Assembly: GCA_942159475.1 (NCBI GenBank)
Contig: OW804097.1
Span: 35,910,298-35,974,297, forward strand
Direction of reading: 5' to 3'
Length of the DNA: 64,000 nucleotides
From: Sthenelais limicola
Taxonomy: Eukaryota; Annelida; Polychaeta; Phyllodocida; Sigalionidae
The notes beneath the pieces are model-generated. The model made no database searches. It was not told the DNA's origin and was given only the letters and a program-made list of their open reading frames with translations. Positions 45,011 to 57,424 of this stretch are shown one piece after another. A program made the position numbers and the translations under genes. How positions within the stretch are numbered: position 1 is the first letter of the stretch; every line of letters begins with the position of its first letter.

Positions 45011-45324
45011 AAAAAAAACCTGTTTGCATATTCATGTCAAGAAAACCCATTTCAACCTAAACCCAAACTGATGGTAGTTAGAAAGTTTAATGCTGACATG
45101 TTTATTGGTTAATTATATTATCAGACACACACATGTCATTCATGTACTAACATGGAGACATATTCACAATAGCAATGGCATCTCAAGGTCAGTCTAATTA
45201 TGGCAGATGAGATCGTTAAGATCCTCTCTCTATGTGGTATACATCTAATTTGACATATTCACGAATGTTGAATGACCTCTGCACCTCCAGTACTACATCC
45301 TGAGGTCCAAGATCAGACACATGC
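45011..45324. other. AT-rich sequence, nothing recognised
   Basis: Possibly more of the family R body; not resolved. Confidence 0.3.
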
Positions 45325-45675
45325 AATAGGGGAGTTGAATGTGCAACTGCGCATGTCTGTTGCAGTGCATCATGGGGTGGATTCTGTACAAATCTGACAT
45401 ACAAATAATCAGCAACATTTTTATCGGAAATTGCAAGACTGTTTTCACCAATATCATGCCTGTATAAATAATCTATGAAAACCAAATGCATGATGGGAAA
45501 AAAGATGGAGACTTGTGTTATGGAAACATGTATAACACATGGGTATTGACATTAGCACATTGATAAATAGTCCATGCTGAACATGGCATGTTTTCTAAAG
45601 ATTTTGGACTGTACCATAAGTCCTATAATTCCATGCGAATCAAAATTCAAAATGGCGGCTATGCAACTCCCCTAT
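45325..45675 (-). mobile_element. Family D element, inverted copy
   Basis: Starts AATAGGGGAGTTGAATG, ends GGCTATGCAACTCCCCTAT; 351 bp. Confidence 0.88.
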
Positions 45676-45869
45676 ACAGGGGTCAGGTGAATCCGGACCT
45701 TAGACCAAACTTTGATCATGACGCAGAACACAAGAGGAACATTCTACCCGTCCATTTGGACTTAATTGTGACATGTGTTTGCTGATAGTTTCGTGCTATA
45801 ATATTCTTTCTCAAATAATTTTGAGCTATGTTAAGAATCTCATAACTGGCTAGAGAACCTGCTAGAGAA

Positions 45870-46059
45870 CTCTAGGTCCAAACCCTCAGATCAGATAAGA
45901 ATGGTATGTCAGCCTACTTCACTAAACGATTTCCTGGCGTTTTAATGGGATTATAATGACATTTTGCGGTCTTAATGGAATTATAATGACACTTTGCGGT
46001 TTCAGGCGAGAGGCTTCCTCTTCGTTTGAAGGGACTCTCTCATCTTTGGGCCTAGACTG
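45870..46059 (-). mobile_element. MITE family B copy
   Basis: CTCTAGGTCCAAACC to GGGCCTAGACTG; short internal deletion. Confidence 0.88.
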
Positions 46060-46189
46060 AGTTAACATTTTTGACACCCATGCATATCCAAATCCCACGT
46101 TTCATAGAGTTGGAATAAACAAATGGCGAATGGCAACACTTAGAGTTGATAGATGGGTGACTTTACATCTAATTTTAATATTGCTTTTA

Positions 46190-46310
46190 AATGTAGCTCA
46201 GTAGTCTAGTCGAGGAACATGATGCAAGACCTGGAAGTCATCTGTCAGATGTATGTTTCCTTTTTGTACACTTGTAGGTACAAATAAATGATATTATTGA
46301 AATACTTGTT
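46190..46310 (+). mobile_element. SINE-like segment
   Basis: TGTAGCTCAGTAGTCTAGTCGA resembles a tRNA A box, with AAGACCTGGA downstream and an A/T-rich tail holding AATAAATGATATTATT. It shares AAGACCTGGA and the tail style with 62255-62420. Weak. Confidence 0.3.
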
Positions 46311-46614
46311 ACGTCGATTGAGGAACTAATAAAATCAACACCAATTTTATTATGTTCTTCATAATTAACATCTATTAAAAATACCTCGGCCACCCCGATA
46401 TACAGCGAGCCCCCTTCCCTTCGACTGTAGATAAAAAAAAAGAAAAGTCTTCCTCCTTAGTCTGGGTGCCAATGGAAGGGCCCAGGGAACAATCACACTT
46501 GCTAATGAGCATGTATGCAATAATGTATTTAATAATTTTATTTCCATTCGTACAGTTACATTATTCGATGCAAATCATGGAAAAAGGGATAAAGAATGAA
46601 TCCATTGTTCATAT
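46311..46614. other. AT-rich sequence, nothing recognised
   Basis: No repeat or exon seen. Confidence 0.35.
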
Positions 46615-46850
46615 GGGTCAGATCGTCAAAAAATGTACAATTCACCTGCCTTCAGCAATCCTCTCAAATAACCCAAATTAAGACACAAGACAAGACACAA
46701 ATTCAGTTCTACATAATCAAACAGATTGTTTGTATCAAGGCAATGTCTAATATCCTCAGATATACCTAGTATTGGCTATTTTTCAGCCTAATTTAGCAGA
46801 ATTTACTGAATGTGTAGATCTGCCGATTGTACATTTTCTGAAAATCTGAA
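46615..46850 (-). mobile_element. MITE family A copy
   Basis: Left end GGGTCAGATCGTCA; right end eroded after AAAATCTGA. Confidence 0.88.
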
Positions 46851-46939
46851 TACGAATGTTTAATTGGTATAGTCAATTTGTTTTCTTGTTGTGATTTGAC
46901 ATCGAGACATTGCACCAGTAGAGTACCTGAGAAGTAATC

Positions 46940-47144
46940 GGTCAGATTTACACTACAACTAACCCACATTTAAGACAAAAATGAGCTTCAAAATACAGTT
47001 TAACATGGCAAAACAGACAATATAAATCAGCTCGATACCAAATATACTCAGATATTCCCTGTATTCATCATTTTTCAGCCTAACTTAGCAAGATTTCCTA
47101 AATGTGTAGAGCTGCCAATTGTACATTTTCTGAAAATATGACCC
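46940..47144 (-). mobile_element. MITE family A copy, degraded
   Basis: Left end shortened (GGTCAGATTTACAC), right end AAAATATGACCC. Confidence 0.8.
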
Positions 47145-47297
47145 ATATAAGGCAATTGAATACAGGAATAGCGACAAATGTTAATTGAGATAAATAATTT
47201 GAGAGGTAATAGACAAGTAGTAGGAATGCAATGGTGACCTTGTCTCTGACGCAATGGAGGAAAGGATGGGGTAGTGAGAGGCAGAGACCTTATCTTA

Positions 47298-47548
47298 GGT
47301 CAGATCGTCAGAAAATGTACAATTCACCTTCACCAATCGTGTCAAATAACTCACATTTGAGACAAGAATAAGCTTCAAAATGCGTGTTAACATAACAGAA
47401 CTGATACTGATTTTCTGAAAATTCGCATTGATTTAAAGTATCAGTTCTGTTATGTTAAACTGCATTTTGAAGCTCAGTTTTGTATTAAATTTGGCTTATT
47501 TGAGAGGATTGGTGAAGACGAATTGTACATTTTCTGAAAATCTGACCC
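47298..47548. mobile_element. MITE family A foldback copy
   Basis: 47298-47410 is the inverse of 47440-47548, both from the same half of the family, so the element is a near-complete palindrome with a 30-base centre. Confidence 0.9.
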
Positions 47549-47636
47549 ATTAATGAAATGTCTTAGTTTACTTTTGTTATCAAACTCATGTCTTGAGCTG
47601 AAACATATTACCGATTTACATTTTTACATCATTTTT

Positions 47637-47667
47637 TGATCTCAGGCCTTTAAGAGGCCTGAGATCA
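47637..47667. repeat. Perfect hairpin, 13-bp stem
   Basis: TGATCTCAGGCCT and AGGCCTGAGATCA around TTAAG. Confidence 0.9.
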
Positions 47668-48401
47668 TATGAGTCACTACTAAAATTAATGTGCCAATCA
47701 TTCTTCATCTGATACTATTTGTAGCTGTATGTAAGGTGTTAGAGCTTAGATATGACATTAGGGGAGCATGCCATATCTAACTCACTGATCAGTGATACAT
47801 TTCGCACTTAGATGTTATGCCAACACCTCAGCCCCTTCACCCCCCTCCCTCCCCCAACCTTCCCGCCTCACCCTCTGTCCTCCGCCTGGACAGCCCGCCC
47901 TCAACACAGAAGGGGGATGGGTGGCCCATGTTACCCCACTCCCACCCCAGCTGCAACCACCATCACCTCCTCCTTCACTGGTGCTACTCTGCCCAACTCC
48001 CTCTCTCTCCTCATATTTCTCAGCTGTTTATCTGCCCAGTCCTCCCCTTGGGTGTATATGCAAATTACATTGGCATCTTCTCCTCCTATACCATTGATTT
48101 CCGTATTGCATTTTATTTATCTATTTAAATTAAGCCTCCTGCAAATCTGCTATGAATGCACATTAATAATGTCTAACTAAATTCAAATGACCTCATGCTC
48201 TCCGCCTGGACAACAAGTTAATAAATTGACATCGGACACAAGTAATTCGGCCTGAGAATCGTTTCCATTGGAAACGCCAGGTATATAAATTAAGTTGACA
48301 CTAATTGTAAAGTTAAATAGATAAACCAAACTTAACTTGATAATTTCTTAACTTAGTACTTGTTAACTGAGAAGAAATGATTATAATCTTTCTGTTTTCT
48401 T
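47668..48401. other. Sequence with a C-rich block
   Basis: 47815-48050 is pyrimidine-rich, giving proline-rich spurious frames. A near-palindrome CGTTTCCATTGGAAACG lies at about 48257-48273. Confidence 0.35.
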
Positions 48402-48490
48402 TTTCAGTATTTGCCAGTTTTCACTCTAATTTAGCAGAATTTGAGAAATGTGTAGAACTGTAGATTGTGCATTTTCTGAAAATCTGACTC
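48402..48490 (-). mobile_element. MITE family A, right-half fragment
   Basis: Keeps AATTTAGCAGAATTTGAG to AAATCTGACTC; left half missing. Confidence 0.8.
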
Positions 48491-48609
48491 TTATCATACT
48501 ACACCACCTATATAAATCTCTCATTCAATTAACTCTTTAACCAGACAAGCGGGATATATTCATTCTCACGATTCCTGGGTAGCACCGATCAAATTAAATA
48601 GCGTTTTAT

Positions 48610-48900
48610 ATACCATATATATACTTAATTGATGCGCCAATTATTTTGCTTTGAATTGGAAGCAAACTCTTCCTTCCTAGAAACCCCTTCCCAGACGTTA
48701 CCGCCAGCGGCATGATTGGCAACCGCATCAAAGACTAGCCACAAACCGTGAAAATCCCTCAGGTCAGCAATTTTCTTTCGCTTAAAATACCAAATTGGAT
48801 TGTTTAAAGTAATTGTAATTGTTAAGTGAATTAAGTCTAATTGCCGGTTCACATGTCCTTAATAATTCGGTGCCTGAAATGCTATTGAGATGTGAACACT
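48610..48900. promoter_or_regulatory. Unique island, candidate regulatory element
   Basis: Non-repetitive, with a cluster AGTAATTGTAATTG, GAATTAAG and CTAATTG at 48808-48842 and GC-richer stretches. Function is inferred from composition. Confidence 0.3.
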
Positions 48901-48932
48901 TGGATATTAAGGTATCGGCTGGGTATATGGAT

Positions 48933-49167
48933 GGGTCAGATCGTCAGAAAATGTACAATTCACCTTCACTAATCCTCTCTAATAAATCAAATTTAAGACA
49001 GAAATTAGCTTCAAAATAAAGATGAATATAGCAGAACAGATATTTTAAAACAACACGACACCAAATATACTCGGATAAACCCAGTATTTATCATTTTTCA
49101 GCCTAATTTAGCAGACTTTACTAAATGTGTAGTGCTGCCAATTGTACATTTTCTGACAACCTGACCC
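48933..49167 (-). mobile_element. MITE family A copy
   Basis: 235 bp. A flank of about 24 bp (48908-48931) recurs after it (49169-49191). Confidence 0.92.
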
Positions 49168-49189
49168 TTAAGGTATTGGGCGGGTATAT

Positions 49190-49424
49190 GGGTGAAGTCG
49201 CCAGATAATGTGCAATTCCTCTTCACCAATTCTCTCAAATAACCAAAATCTCAGACGAAAACAAAGTTCAAAATACAGTTCAACCTAAACAAACAGATTG
49301 CTAGAATCAATCCTATGCCGAATATACTCGAATTAACCTTGTATCGACCAAATTGCAGCCTACATTAACAGAATGTACTAAATGTGCACAGCTGCTAATT
49401 GTACATTTTCTGACAATCTTACCC
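49190..49424 (-). mobile_element. MITE family A copy
   Basis: 235 bp; left end GGGTGAAGTCGCCAG; 22 bases after the previous copy. Confidence 0.92.
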
Positions 49425-49707
49425 ATTATATAGGGTGTAGGAGGCTAAGGTAAGGGAGGATGAGAACTGTATATGCCATAACATCATGCCATCTGGCCGC
49501 TGCTTAAATAAGTGTGCGATAGCATGAACATGTGGCCGGACCGTTGTACAATTAAAATATATTAATTAGGAGCACACTATAGGTGAACTATGCCTCTACC
49601 GCTATCTGATAGAATAACATTAATTCAATTAATTAGTTACATCACATCAACTGTGTTATCTTGTTTGATTCGGTGTGGAATCGTTGGTTATAGGGTGACT
49701 TCACTAG

Positions 49708-49890
49708 AGAGAAAAACGGCGCCGACTAATTTTGTTGTTGTCCACTTATTTGTTGCAACAAATATCCATACAGAAACAACAGTTCCCAGAGAATGTGGCA
49801 ACACATCTGACACTCCTCCATTTGCGTTTTCATTGCAAACATGAAATGAACTGATGGTAGTGGGCAACAACAAAAAATTGTCGCCGTACA
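49708..49890. repeat. Foldback segment with inverted ends
   Basis: CGAC...TTTTGTTGTTGTCCACT pairs, inverted, with AGTGGGCAACAACAAAA...GTCGCCG. It contains a perfect palindrome TATTTGTTGCAACAAATA. No duplication found. Confidence 0.5.
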
Positions 49891-50983
49891 CTGTGTTGAT
49901 AGCCTTTGGGTAATGTTTGGTACATTACAAACTGTTTCTCTCAGTAAAGTACAAGAGTGTATTGATCAACAGTTCCAGCAAAAAAAAAAAATTCTTGGAA
50001 AAACTTACCATACATAATAAACTTTACTTAAAGTTCCCCTTATACTTCTAGCTCACCTGATCTAGATCTGGCTCTAGATCTTTACCGCATGCATTTCTGG
50101 GATCGGTTTGATAAATTCTAGTGGAACGAATTAGAATTAATTGGGGTACTGCCAATAATTAACTCACAAAGATCCGGTGATAAAGTCTTTCTTGGTTTGT
50201 GATTTAGATGTTCCACATAGGCCTCTATTCTCGGAAAAAACTCACCCAGAAGAGTCACTCAAAACTAAGGCATTAACCAACATAATATCAAAGCGGATAA
50301 AGTTGAAGGTAGATTCTATTCAGAATTGATTCACAGGGTTCCGGTTCACAGAAATAGCAGCAGGTGGTGGAATATGTTGTACATATTTTTTTAAAGATTT
50401 TATTTTCACTGGGTGCAGCACCTCCAATGAGAGTAGGATGTTCTGGTGGAACCCAGCTTAGGAACATGTATTTACATCTCAAGTCTAGGAAAAACAATTA
50501 CATACATTAATGAGCATTACAACTAGATATAAGTTTGATTTGGATTTAAATTTTAGATCTAAATTTGATTTAGACTTCGTGTTAGGTTAGGTGAGGTAAC
50601 CACTTTACTAGTATGACCCATCTTTTCAGTATCTACAGTGAATAATAGTTGTATTCCACTCCATTTATAAATTTATAAAGCAATATAATAAATAGAAACA
50701 TTTGCGGGTGTCTTAGGGAAAGGAAGAAAGTTAACCTCTATAGATAAGAGTGACCGCTTCACAAGGGTTTAGTGGAAGATTAGGTTGTCTATAATGTTGT
50801 AGTATTAATAATAACACATTAAAAGATTAACAATTACTTTGTAAGCATCCAGGTAAAAGAACAGAAACCACATTTGAAGGGGTTCACCTCTAGCTTATGA
50901 GAGAGGCCCCTTCTGTCCCTTCAGGTGATGCTTGGTTAGCAGCAATGGTACAACTGGAGTGACAACAGATTGATTTTTCAATA
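49891..50983. other. AT-rich sequence, nothing recognised
   Basis: Contains CTAGATCTGG/CTCTAGATC near-palindromes (50050-50082) and an AT palindrome at 50540-50575; no gene or family member. Confidence 0.35.
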
Positions 50984-51380
50984 CGATGTGTTACAGACAA
51001 ATGAATCAAAAGTCGCAAAAGTGGATTTTGAGATATCATTATATATGAAAAGATGAGATCAAGAAGATTCCAATGGTGTAAACATTTAGGACATCTAACC
51101 AGTGTTTCTATATTTTTATGTTTGATATTTTTATTTTTGAAAAAATGTGTGCAATATTTCTAGATGAGCAATTACCAGTAAAGTAACTAAATATACTATG
51201 CAAGATGACCTTGAAACCGCAAGGAAATATTTAATACAATTTTCTGATACATAAAGTTGTATGACTAACAAAAGCTAAAACAACCAAAAATCAGAACATT
51301 CCAGTAGAGAGATCTGGTAAATAAATCACTTAGTAAAATATTATTTCAGTGACTTATGACTCATTTCCCAGCAACACATA
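50984..51380 (-). mobile_element. MITE family C copy
   Basis: CGATGTGTTACAG and AAAAGTCGC at the left, GTGACTTATGACTCATTTCCC at the right. Confidence 0.8.
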
Positions 51381-51394
51381 TTCACAACGCATCT

Positions 51395-51628
51395 GGGTCA
51401 GATTTTCAGAAAATGTACAGTTCAACTTCGCCAATCCTCTCAATAATTCCTATTTCTGACGAAAATAAAGTTCAAAATACATTTCAACCTAAACAAACAT
51501 ATTGCTAGAATTAATTCAATGCCGAATATATTCGAATTTACCTAATATTGGCCAAATTGCAGCCTACTTTAGCAGGATTTACTAAATGTGTACAGCTGCC
51601 AATTGTACATTTTCTGAAAATCTGACCC
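51395..51628 (-). mobile_element. MITE family A copy
   Basis: 234 bp; exact ATCT duplication. Confidence 0.95.
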
Positions 51629-51720
51629 ATCTATGTGCGGCTGCCGATAGTTAAGCACAGAGAAATACTTGGTTTCCAGTCAAGGAGTGTCAGTAATGTA
51701 AAGCTGCCAAGCACCCATTT

Positions 51721-51740
51721 GGGTCAGATTTTCGGAAATC
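51721..51740. mobile_element. MITE family A solo terminal fragment
   Basis: GGGTCAGATTTTCGGAAATC only. Confidence 0.6.
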
Positions 51741-51771
51741 GCTTCATGATATTACTTTTAAACATATATAT

Positions 51772-52005
51772 CGGTCAGGTCACCAGAAAATGTACAATTG
51801 GCTGCTCTACACATCTATGAAATTCTGCTAAGTTAGGCTGAGAAAAGATAAATACAGCTATATCTGAGTATATTCGGTATTGAGTTGGTTCAAAGGATCT
51901 ATTTGGTTATGTTGAACTGTGTTTTGAGTCTCTTTTCTGTATTAAATTGGGGTTATTTGGGAGGGTTTCTAAATGAGAATTGTGCATTTTCCAGAAATTT
52001 CATTC
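51772..52005 (+). mobile_element. MITE family A copy, diverged
   Basis: Left CGGTCAGGTCACCAG, right CCAGAAATTTCATTC. Confidence 0.8.
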
Positions 52006-52316
52006 ATATAGTATATAAAGGGTGTACACACATCGCACCCGGAGAAACATCAAAGACGAGGGAACTATCTGTCCTTTATCAATATGAATCCTTGTGTATA
52101 ATATCTAGTAAATAAGAAGCAATGCTTGATTGGAGTGACCACTACACTCAGACACAACTACTCTCTCGCTGACCACTGACCTCTGACCTAAGACTACAAT
52201 AGGTCAGGGGTGAGGGGTCAGTGTTAAAGAGCGACCCTAGACATATGTTTAGAGGTGAAGCCCCTCGACCTGTCATCACTCTAACATCAGTAATTTAGGA
52301 AGAGCCAACAATGTAT

Positions 52317-52551
52317 GGGTCAGATCTTCAGAAAATGTACAATTGACCCCCGCCAATCCTCTCAAATAACCCAAATTTAAGAATGAATTTAAGTTCAAAA
52401 CATAGTTCAACATAACCAGACAGATTTATTGAATGAAAACAATACATAATACACTCTGATATACTCAGTATCTATCATTTTTCACACTAATTTAGTAGAA
52501 TTTGATAGATGTGTAGAACTGTAGATTGTGCATTTTCTGAAAAAATGACCC
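52317..52551 (-). mobile_element. MITE family A copy
   Basis: 235 bp; exact GTAT duplication. Confidence 0.95.
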
Positions 52552-52621
52552 GTATTCACCCTCACTACTATTCTAGTATACCACCCCACCAACGACAAGC
52601 ACTGTCCCTCTTTCTCCACGT

Positions 52622-52856
52622 GGATCAGATCGTCAGAAAATTACAATTGGCAGCTCTACAGTGTCAGGAAATTCTACTAGATTAGGCTGAAAAATGAAGA
52701 AAACCGGGTATATCTGAGCATATTTGGTGTCGCGTTGATTTATATGTATTTGTTTTGCTAGGTTCAACTGCATTTTGAAGCTCATTTCTGTCTTAAATAG
52801 GGGTTATTTGAGAGAATTGGTGAAGGCGAATTGTACATTTTCTGACGATCTGACCC
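52622..52856 (+). mobile_element. MITE family A copy
   Basis: 235 bp; left GGATCAGATCGTCAG. Confidence 0.9.
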
Positions 52857-52992
52857 TCCTTTATTTATTCCAACGTCAATACATATTATCAGATTCGACT
52901 CGCACAATATCTATTCCTAATGTGCAAAATATGTGTTTCCCATGTTTTAAATCTCGTGAAGCTATGCTGATTCCGGTATGAATGGCATAGGT

Positions 52993-53227
52993 GGGTCAGA
53001 TTTTCAGAAAATGTACAATTCCACTTCGCCAATCTTTTCAAATAACCCAAATTTCAGACGAAAATAAAGTTCAAAATACAGTTCAATCTAACCAAACAAA
53101 TTGCTAGAATTAATGCAATGCCGAATATACTCGAATTTACCTAATATTGACCAAAGTACAGCCTAATTTAGCAGAATTTCCTAAATGTGTAGAGCTGCCA
53201 ATTGTACACTTTCTGAACATCTGACCC
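52993..53227 (-). mobile_element. MITE family A copy
   Basis: 235 bp; flanks AGGT/AGTT. Confidence 0.92.
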
Positions 53228-53713
53228 AGTTGATAAACCCTCATTGACCTCTGTGACCCCTGTGGATGCATTTGGGACAGACAATGATCCAGACAGGAAA
53301 TATAATCTTCACATTTATATGCAGCTTCCGGTATCGTCAGCTATTATACCAAACATATTTAAATTTGCATAATTGTATTGTATATCGCTGCAGGATGGGC
53401 TTTATAGGGTTAGTAACGCATGTGCTCCATCTGATGAGTTTTTAACATAGGAACAATTGAATCAAGTGCGTTTAATTCCTCACTGGCTATTTTTATCAAC
53501 AGATACAGGCAGCCCTTCAGTGCATGATTGAAACCAACTGTTTGAAAATAGCATAAAATAAAATGGTTTATGTAGCTTATTATTTCGTCATACTTCGTCA
53601 ACTCAAACGTTTCCCATTCAATATATATATTTCTTTTAATATATTTTATTATAAGGATATAAGGATGGTTTGAATGAATACCGGTAGATACTTGTATCAG
53701 TCTGACTGTATAT
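53228..53713. other. AT-rich sequence, nothing recognised
   Basis: No repeat or exon seen. Confidence 0.35.
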
Positions 53714-53948
53714 GAATCCGATTTTCAGAAAATGCACAATCGCCAGCTCTACACATTTAGTAAATTCTGCTAAATTCAACTGAAAAATGATAAATACTAG
53801 CTATATCTGAGCATATTTGGCATCAAGTTGATTCAAAGGATGTGTTTGGTTGTGTTGAATTGTGTTTTGAGTCTCATTTCTGTATTAAATTCGGGTTATT
53901 TGGGAGGGTTTCTAAATGTGAATTGTGCATTCTCTGGAAATATCACCC
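53714..53948 (+). mobile_element. MITE family A copy
   Basis: 235 bp; ATAT on both sides; same diverged subfamily as 51772. Confidence 0.88.
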
Positions 53949-54454
53949 ATATACAAAAAATCACCTATACAGTTACAAGCCATATCGAGTGATTTTGTTT
54001 TATGACAGCCCTAGACAGTACTTACAGGAATGCCATGAGTTAGCCATATGTCCTTGCTACACTCCTCCACCGATAAACTAGCACCATCTGTCAATCCATA
54101 CACCGAGCGATAATACCAGAAGATAGGATAAATTCCTCCTGAGACAATAGCAGCGACCAAGACACAATCACTTCCGTCGCGCTTGCGTGGGTTTCAAACC
54201 GCCAAGTCTATTTTTACAACCCCCTAAATTGGTTTATTAAAAAGTAATAATGTTCAGAGCCCCTTTGTATTTGGGAAGAGGTGGATAATTGATTTGGTAC
54301 CATGGAACCACAATACAGTTGATGGACAAGGAAAACTACCAAATGTTTGCTGCTCAATCATACTCTTTTATCAGTGGCTTTCCATTGAAGCAGACACAGC
54401 ATTAGATTCTATTGTGTTGTTCCAAGGATGGTTTTTCAACTGTATCAATGTTAT
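53949..54454. other. Unique sequence, nothing recognised
   Basis: No repeat or exon seen. Confidence 0.35.
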
Positions 54455-54690
54455 GGGTGAAATCGTTAGAAAATGTACAATTCATCTTCACCAATCCTCT
54501 CAAATAACCCAAATTTAAGGCGAAAATCAGATTCAAAATACAGTTCAACATAACCAGATAGATTCATTGAATGAATACAATACAGAATACACTCAGATAT
54601 ACTCAGTATTTATCATTTTTCACACTAATTTAGCAGAATTTGAGAGATGTGTAGAACTGTAGATTGTGCATTTTCTGACAAATCTGACCC
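54455..54690 (-). mobile_element. MITE family A copy
   Basis: Left GGGTGAAATCGTTAG, right CTGACCC; flanks TTAT/TTGA. Confidence 0.92.
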
Positions 54691-55000
54691 TTGATTGAAA
54701 AGTGAGTCGTGAGGACAAATATGACAAGGAAGCAATAATTGATATTCATGTCATGTTCATTGTAATTATTGTATACAACATGGAAATTCAAAACACAAGA
54801 TGTTCATGGTTGAAGGGAAAACAGATGATGCACAACGGCCATGTTCTCACTGGTTTATTGAGAACCAACAACTGCCCTTTAGTTACTGAGTATAACCACT
54901 ACTCGATCCGCTTCGGAAAAATTGATGTTATTGTCAGTGTATGTTGTTGGTTGTTATCATTATCATGAAACACACAAACAATAAAATCTGAAACCTTTCA

Positions 55001-55125
55001 GAAGACTTTTAAAGGACTTTTAGAGGACTTTTAGAAGACTTTTAGAGGACTTTTAGAGGACATTTAGGAGACTTTTAGAGGACTTTTAGGAGACTTTAGA
55101 AGACTTTTAGTAGACGTTTAGAAGA
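55001..55125. repeat. Minisatellite of about 12 bp (GAGGACTTTTA)
   Basis: About eleven GACTTTTAGAG-type units with AGAAGAC/AGGAGAC variants. Confidence 0.92.
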
Positions 55126-55221
55126 CAATGAGACAGAAACAAATGCAAAGTAACAATAATTTGTCTCACGCCCGACGCCACTTCACGCCACTTCACGCCC
55201 CCTCGACCCAACAAATCCTCT

Positions 55222-55332
55222 GACTTATGGACAAATGTACCTAACCATTACTAACATAGACTTATGGACAAATGTACCTAACCATTACTAACATAGACTT
55301 ATGGACAAATGTACCTAACCATTACTAACATA
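55222..55332. repeat. Three identical 37-bp tandem units
   Basis: Units start at 55222, 55259 and 55296 with GACTTATGGACAAATG; no spacers, so not a CRISPR array. Confidence 0.95.
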
Positions 55333-56046
55333 GCAATTATAACATACTCGTTTTAAGGCAGCTGGTAGAAGGACCGCCTCAAGGCGAACCCATGAACTGT
55401 ATTAACTGCCGAATTTTTTTTAAAAAAAAAAGCAAAACGAAAGAAAAAGTTTGTAATGTAATATTTCTTTTACAAATGATGACTTAGGTACTCAGTAGTT
55501 GTTTTCATCCCATGGTACATTCCACTGTAGAGTGCTTTACTGTAACCATCCTTTGAAGTGAATATTATCTGACATGTTTATCATGTACCCAAATTTCCCA
55601 GTAGTATTTAATGAGAAATGAGGAAGAAAATTGTAGGAACATCGTGAAAGTTCTTCAATGCTCTAGGGCCTATATGGACTGTGAAGCCAAGAAAGAAAAA
55701 TGAAATCATACTAATGTCAGTTGTGAGACAATACTGGAAATACAATTCATAATTTAAACTTAGATGCAAATTGCTCCTCCACAAAGACTATAATATCCCA
55801 TACCCTCTTTCACCTTGGTCATCTGGTATGATTGACTAACCATGTACATACATACCAAGGTGGACATCACTATAGGTATCGGTCAGTACACCCATTACAC
55901 ACTGACCATCACAGGGCGACTGGACATGCCCCGGGGGATGGGGCAAGTAATAAAGGTGAGGTGGAGGTGATGATATGGACGATAATAGAGGATAATCGAG
56001 ATGTGAGATCAAAGAGAAGATGGCGGCCACCGAGCCCGGAGCACAG
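55333..56046. other. AT-rich sequence, nothing recognised
   Basis: No repeat family or supported exon. Confidence 0.35.
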
Positions 56047-56205
56047 AGGTCAGATTTTCAGAAAATGTACAATTCAACTTCGCCAATCTTCTCAAATAAC
56101 CCAAATTTCAGACGAAAATAAAGTTCAAAATATATATATGGGTGAAAATAGAGTATATATGGGTTTTTTAGAGTTCAACCTAACCAAACAGATTGATAGA
56201 TTGGC
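56047..56205 (-). mobile_element. MITE family A copy, rearranged and truncated
   Basis: The left half is normal, then interrupted by ATATATGGGTGAAAATAGAG and cut off at CAAACAGATTGATAG. Confidence 0.8.
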
Positions 56206-56243
56206 AGTATCTTAAACAAGTTATTGATCTAAGATCTGTATAT

Positions 56244-56478
56244 GGGTGAAGTCGCCAGAAAATGTACAATTGGCCTTCACCAATCCCCTCAAATAACCCA
56301 CTTTTCAGATGAAAATAAAGTTCAAAATACAGTTCAACCTAACCATACTGATTGCTAGAATCAATGCAATGCCAAATATACTCGAATTTACCTAGTATTG
56401 ACCAAATTGCAGCCTAATTTAGCAGAATTTACTAAATGTGTACAGCTGCCAATTGTACATTTTCTGAAATTCTGACCC
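56244..56478 (-). mobile_element. MITE family A copy
   Basis: 235 bp; left GGGTGAAGTCGCCAG, right CTGACCC. Confidence 0.92.
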
Positions 56479-56649
56479 ACAGGTGGGTGAATAGTACAGT
56501 AGACTCCCGCTTCTATAGTTAAAGGGCTTTGAGGGATATTTTATATTTTTAAAGCTTGAAGCAGTCTTTATTTTAATAGATTGTGTAAGGAGAAGATGAA
56601 TCAATTCCATTTCATTCTCAAAGCGGTAGACCTATTGTATAATCCATTG

Positions 56650-56835
56650 ATTCTGTTTTTAAATAATTATGTATAGAATTAAAAGGTAGAGATAAATAAA
56701 TTGTTTTTATGTAATGGTTAAATCAGATCTTGATGATTTTGTTAAATTTGCTGGCATGAAACGTATCACCAATGTGCAATTTCTTAATAAAATCTAAAAA
56801 TCTAAAAATCAAATCTCAATAAGTCTAAAAAAAAA
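56650..56835 (+). mobile_element. Possible LINE 3' end with ATCTAAAA tail
   Basis: TTCTTAATAAAATCTAAAAATC followed by repeated ATCTAAAA units; abuts the minus-strand copy at 56872. Confidence 0.45.
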
Positions 56836-56871
56836 TGTTGCACAATTGCTGCCCATTATTGATTGATCTGA

Positions 56872-57120
56872 TTCAAAAAAAACATATTTATTCAGGAACA
56901 ATAACATTTCATCACGATGCTATTCTCAGTATTGCCTGATATTACAAGAAATCTTTAAAGTTGTTAAGGCATTTTTCGCTGAGTGACATTACAGAAATAG
57001 CCAGTTGAACAATATGTAGTAGAAGTAACAATATGGATCAATGGTGACTTTTAACATTTAACAATCAAGCAGATATCGAGTCAGATGATTATATATTATG
57101 TAAACAGTACTGCAGGTGAA
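56872..57120 (-). mobile_element. Retrotransposon family R 3' end
   Basis: TATTTATTCAGGAACAATAAC...TTCTCAG...GCCTGATATTA, reversed terminus. Confidence 0.68.
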
Positions 57121-57355
57121 ACCTAAGCAGTGCGAAAAATTCAAAGTTAAAAACATTTCTAAAAACATATATTGAAATATTCATTCAAAAGTGTTCTATG
57201 TATTCTAAAGCCTGACAGTACTTTATTTTACAAAAGTCAAAGCTCAAGGTCAGAAATTGATCGAATGTGATAACAAAACAATCACTTCGGAGAAAAATGT
57301 AAAGTGGATGATAACATAATGTTTTTTGGTGAATAAAAATATTTAAATACAAACG

Positions 57356-57370
57356 TCGGGCCTAGACTGG
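57356..57370 (-). mobile_element. MITE family B terminal fragment
   Basis: GTCGGGCCTAGACTG only. Confidence 0.5.
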
Positions 57371-57424
57371 TAGGACAAGTTGTAAATAGATAAACTATGC
57401 AAAGGTGTCCAACGTTGGGGGGTG

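Noticed and set aside
47792..48180. Three overlapping proline-rich frames
   Set aside because: A C-rich tract gives open frames in all three frames; low complexity, no domain.
55222..55332. CRISPR-like direct repeats
   Set aside because: Units are contiguous without spacers, and the genome is animal.
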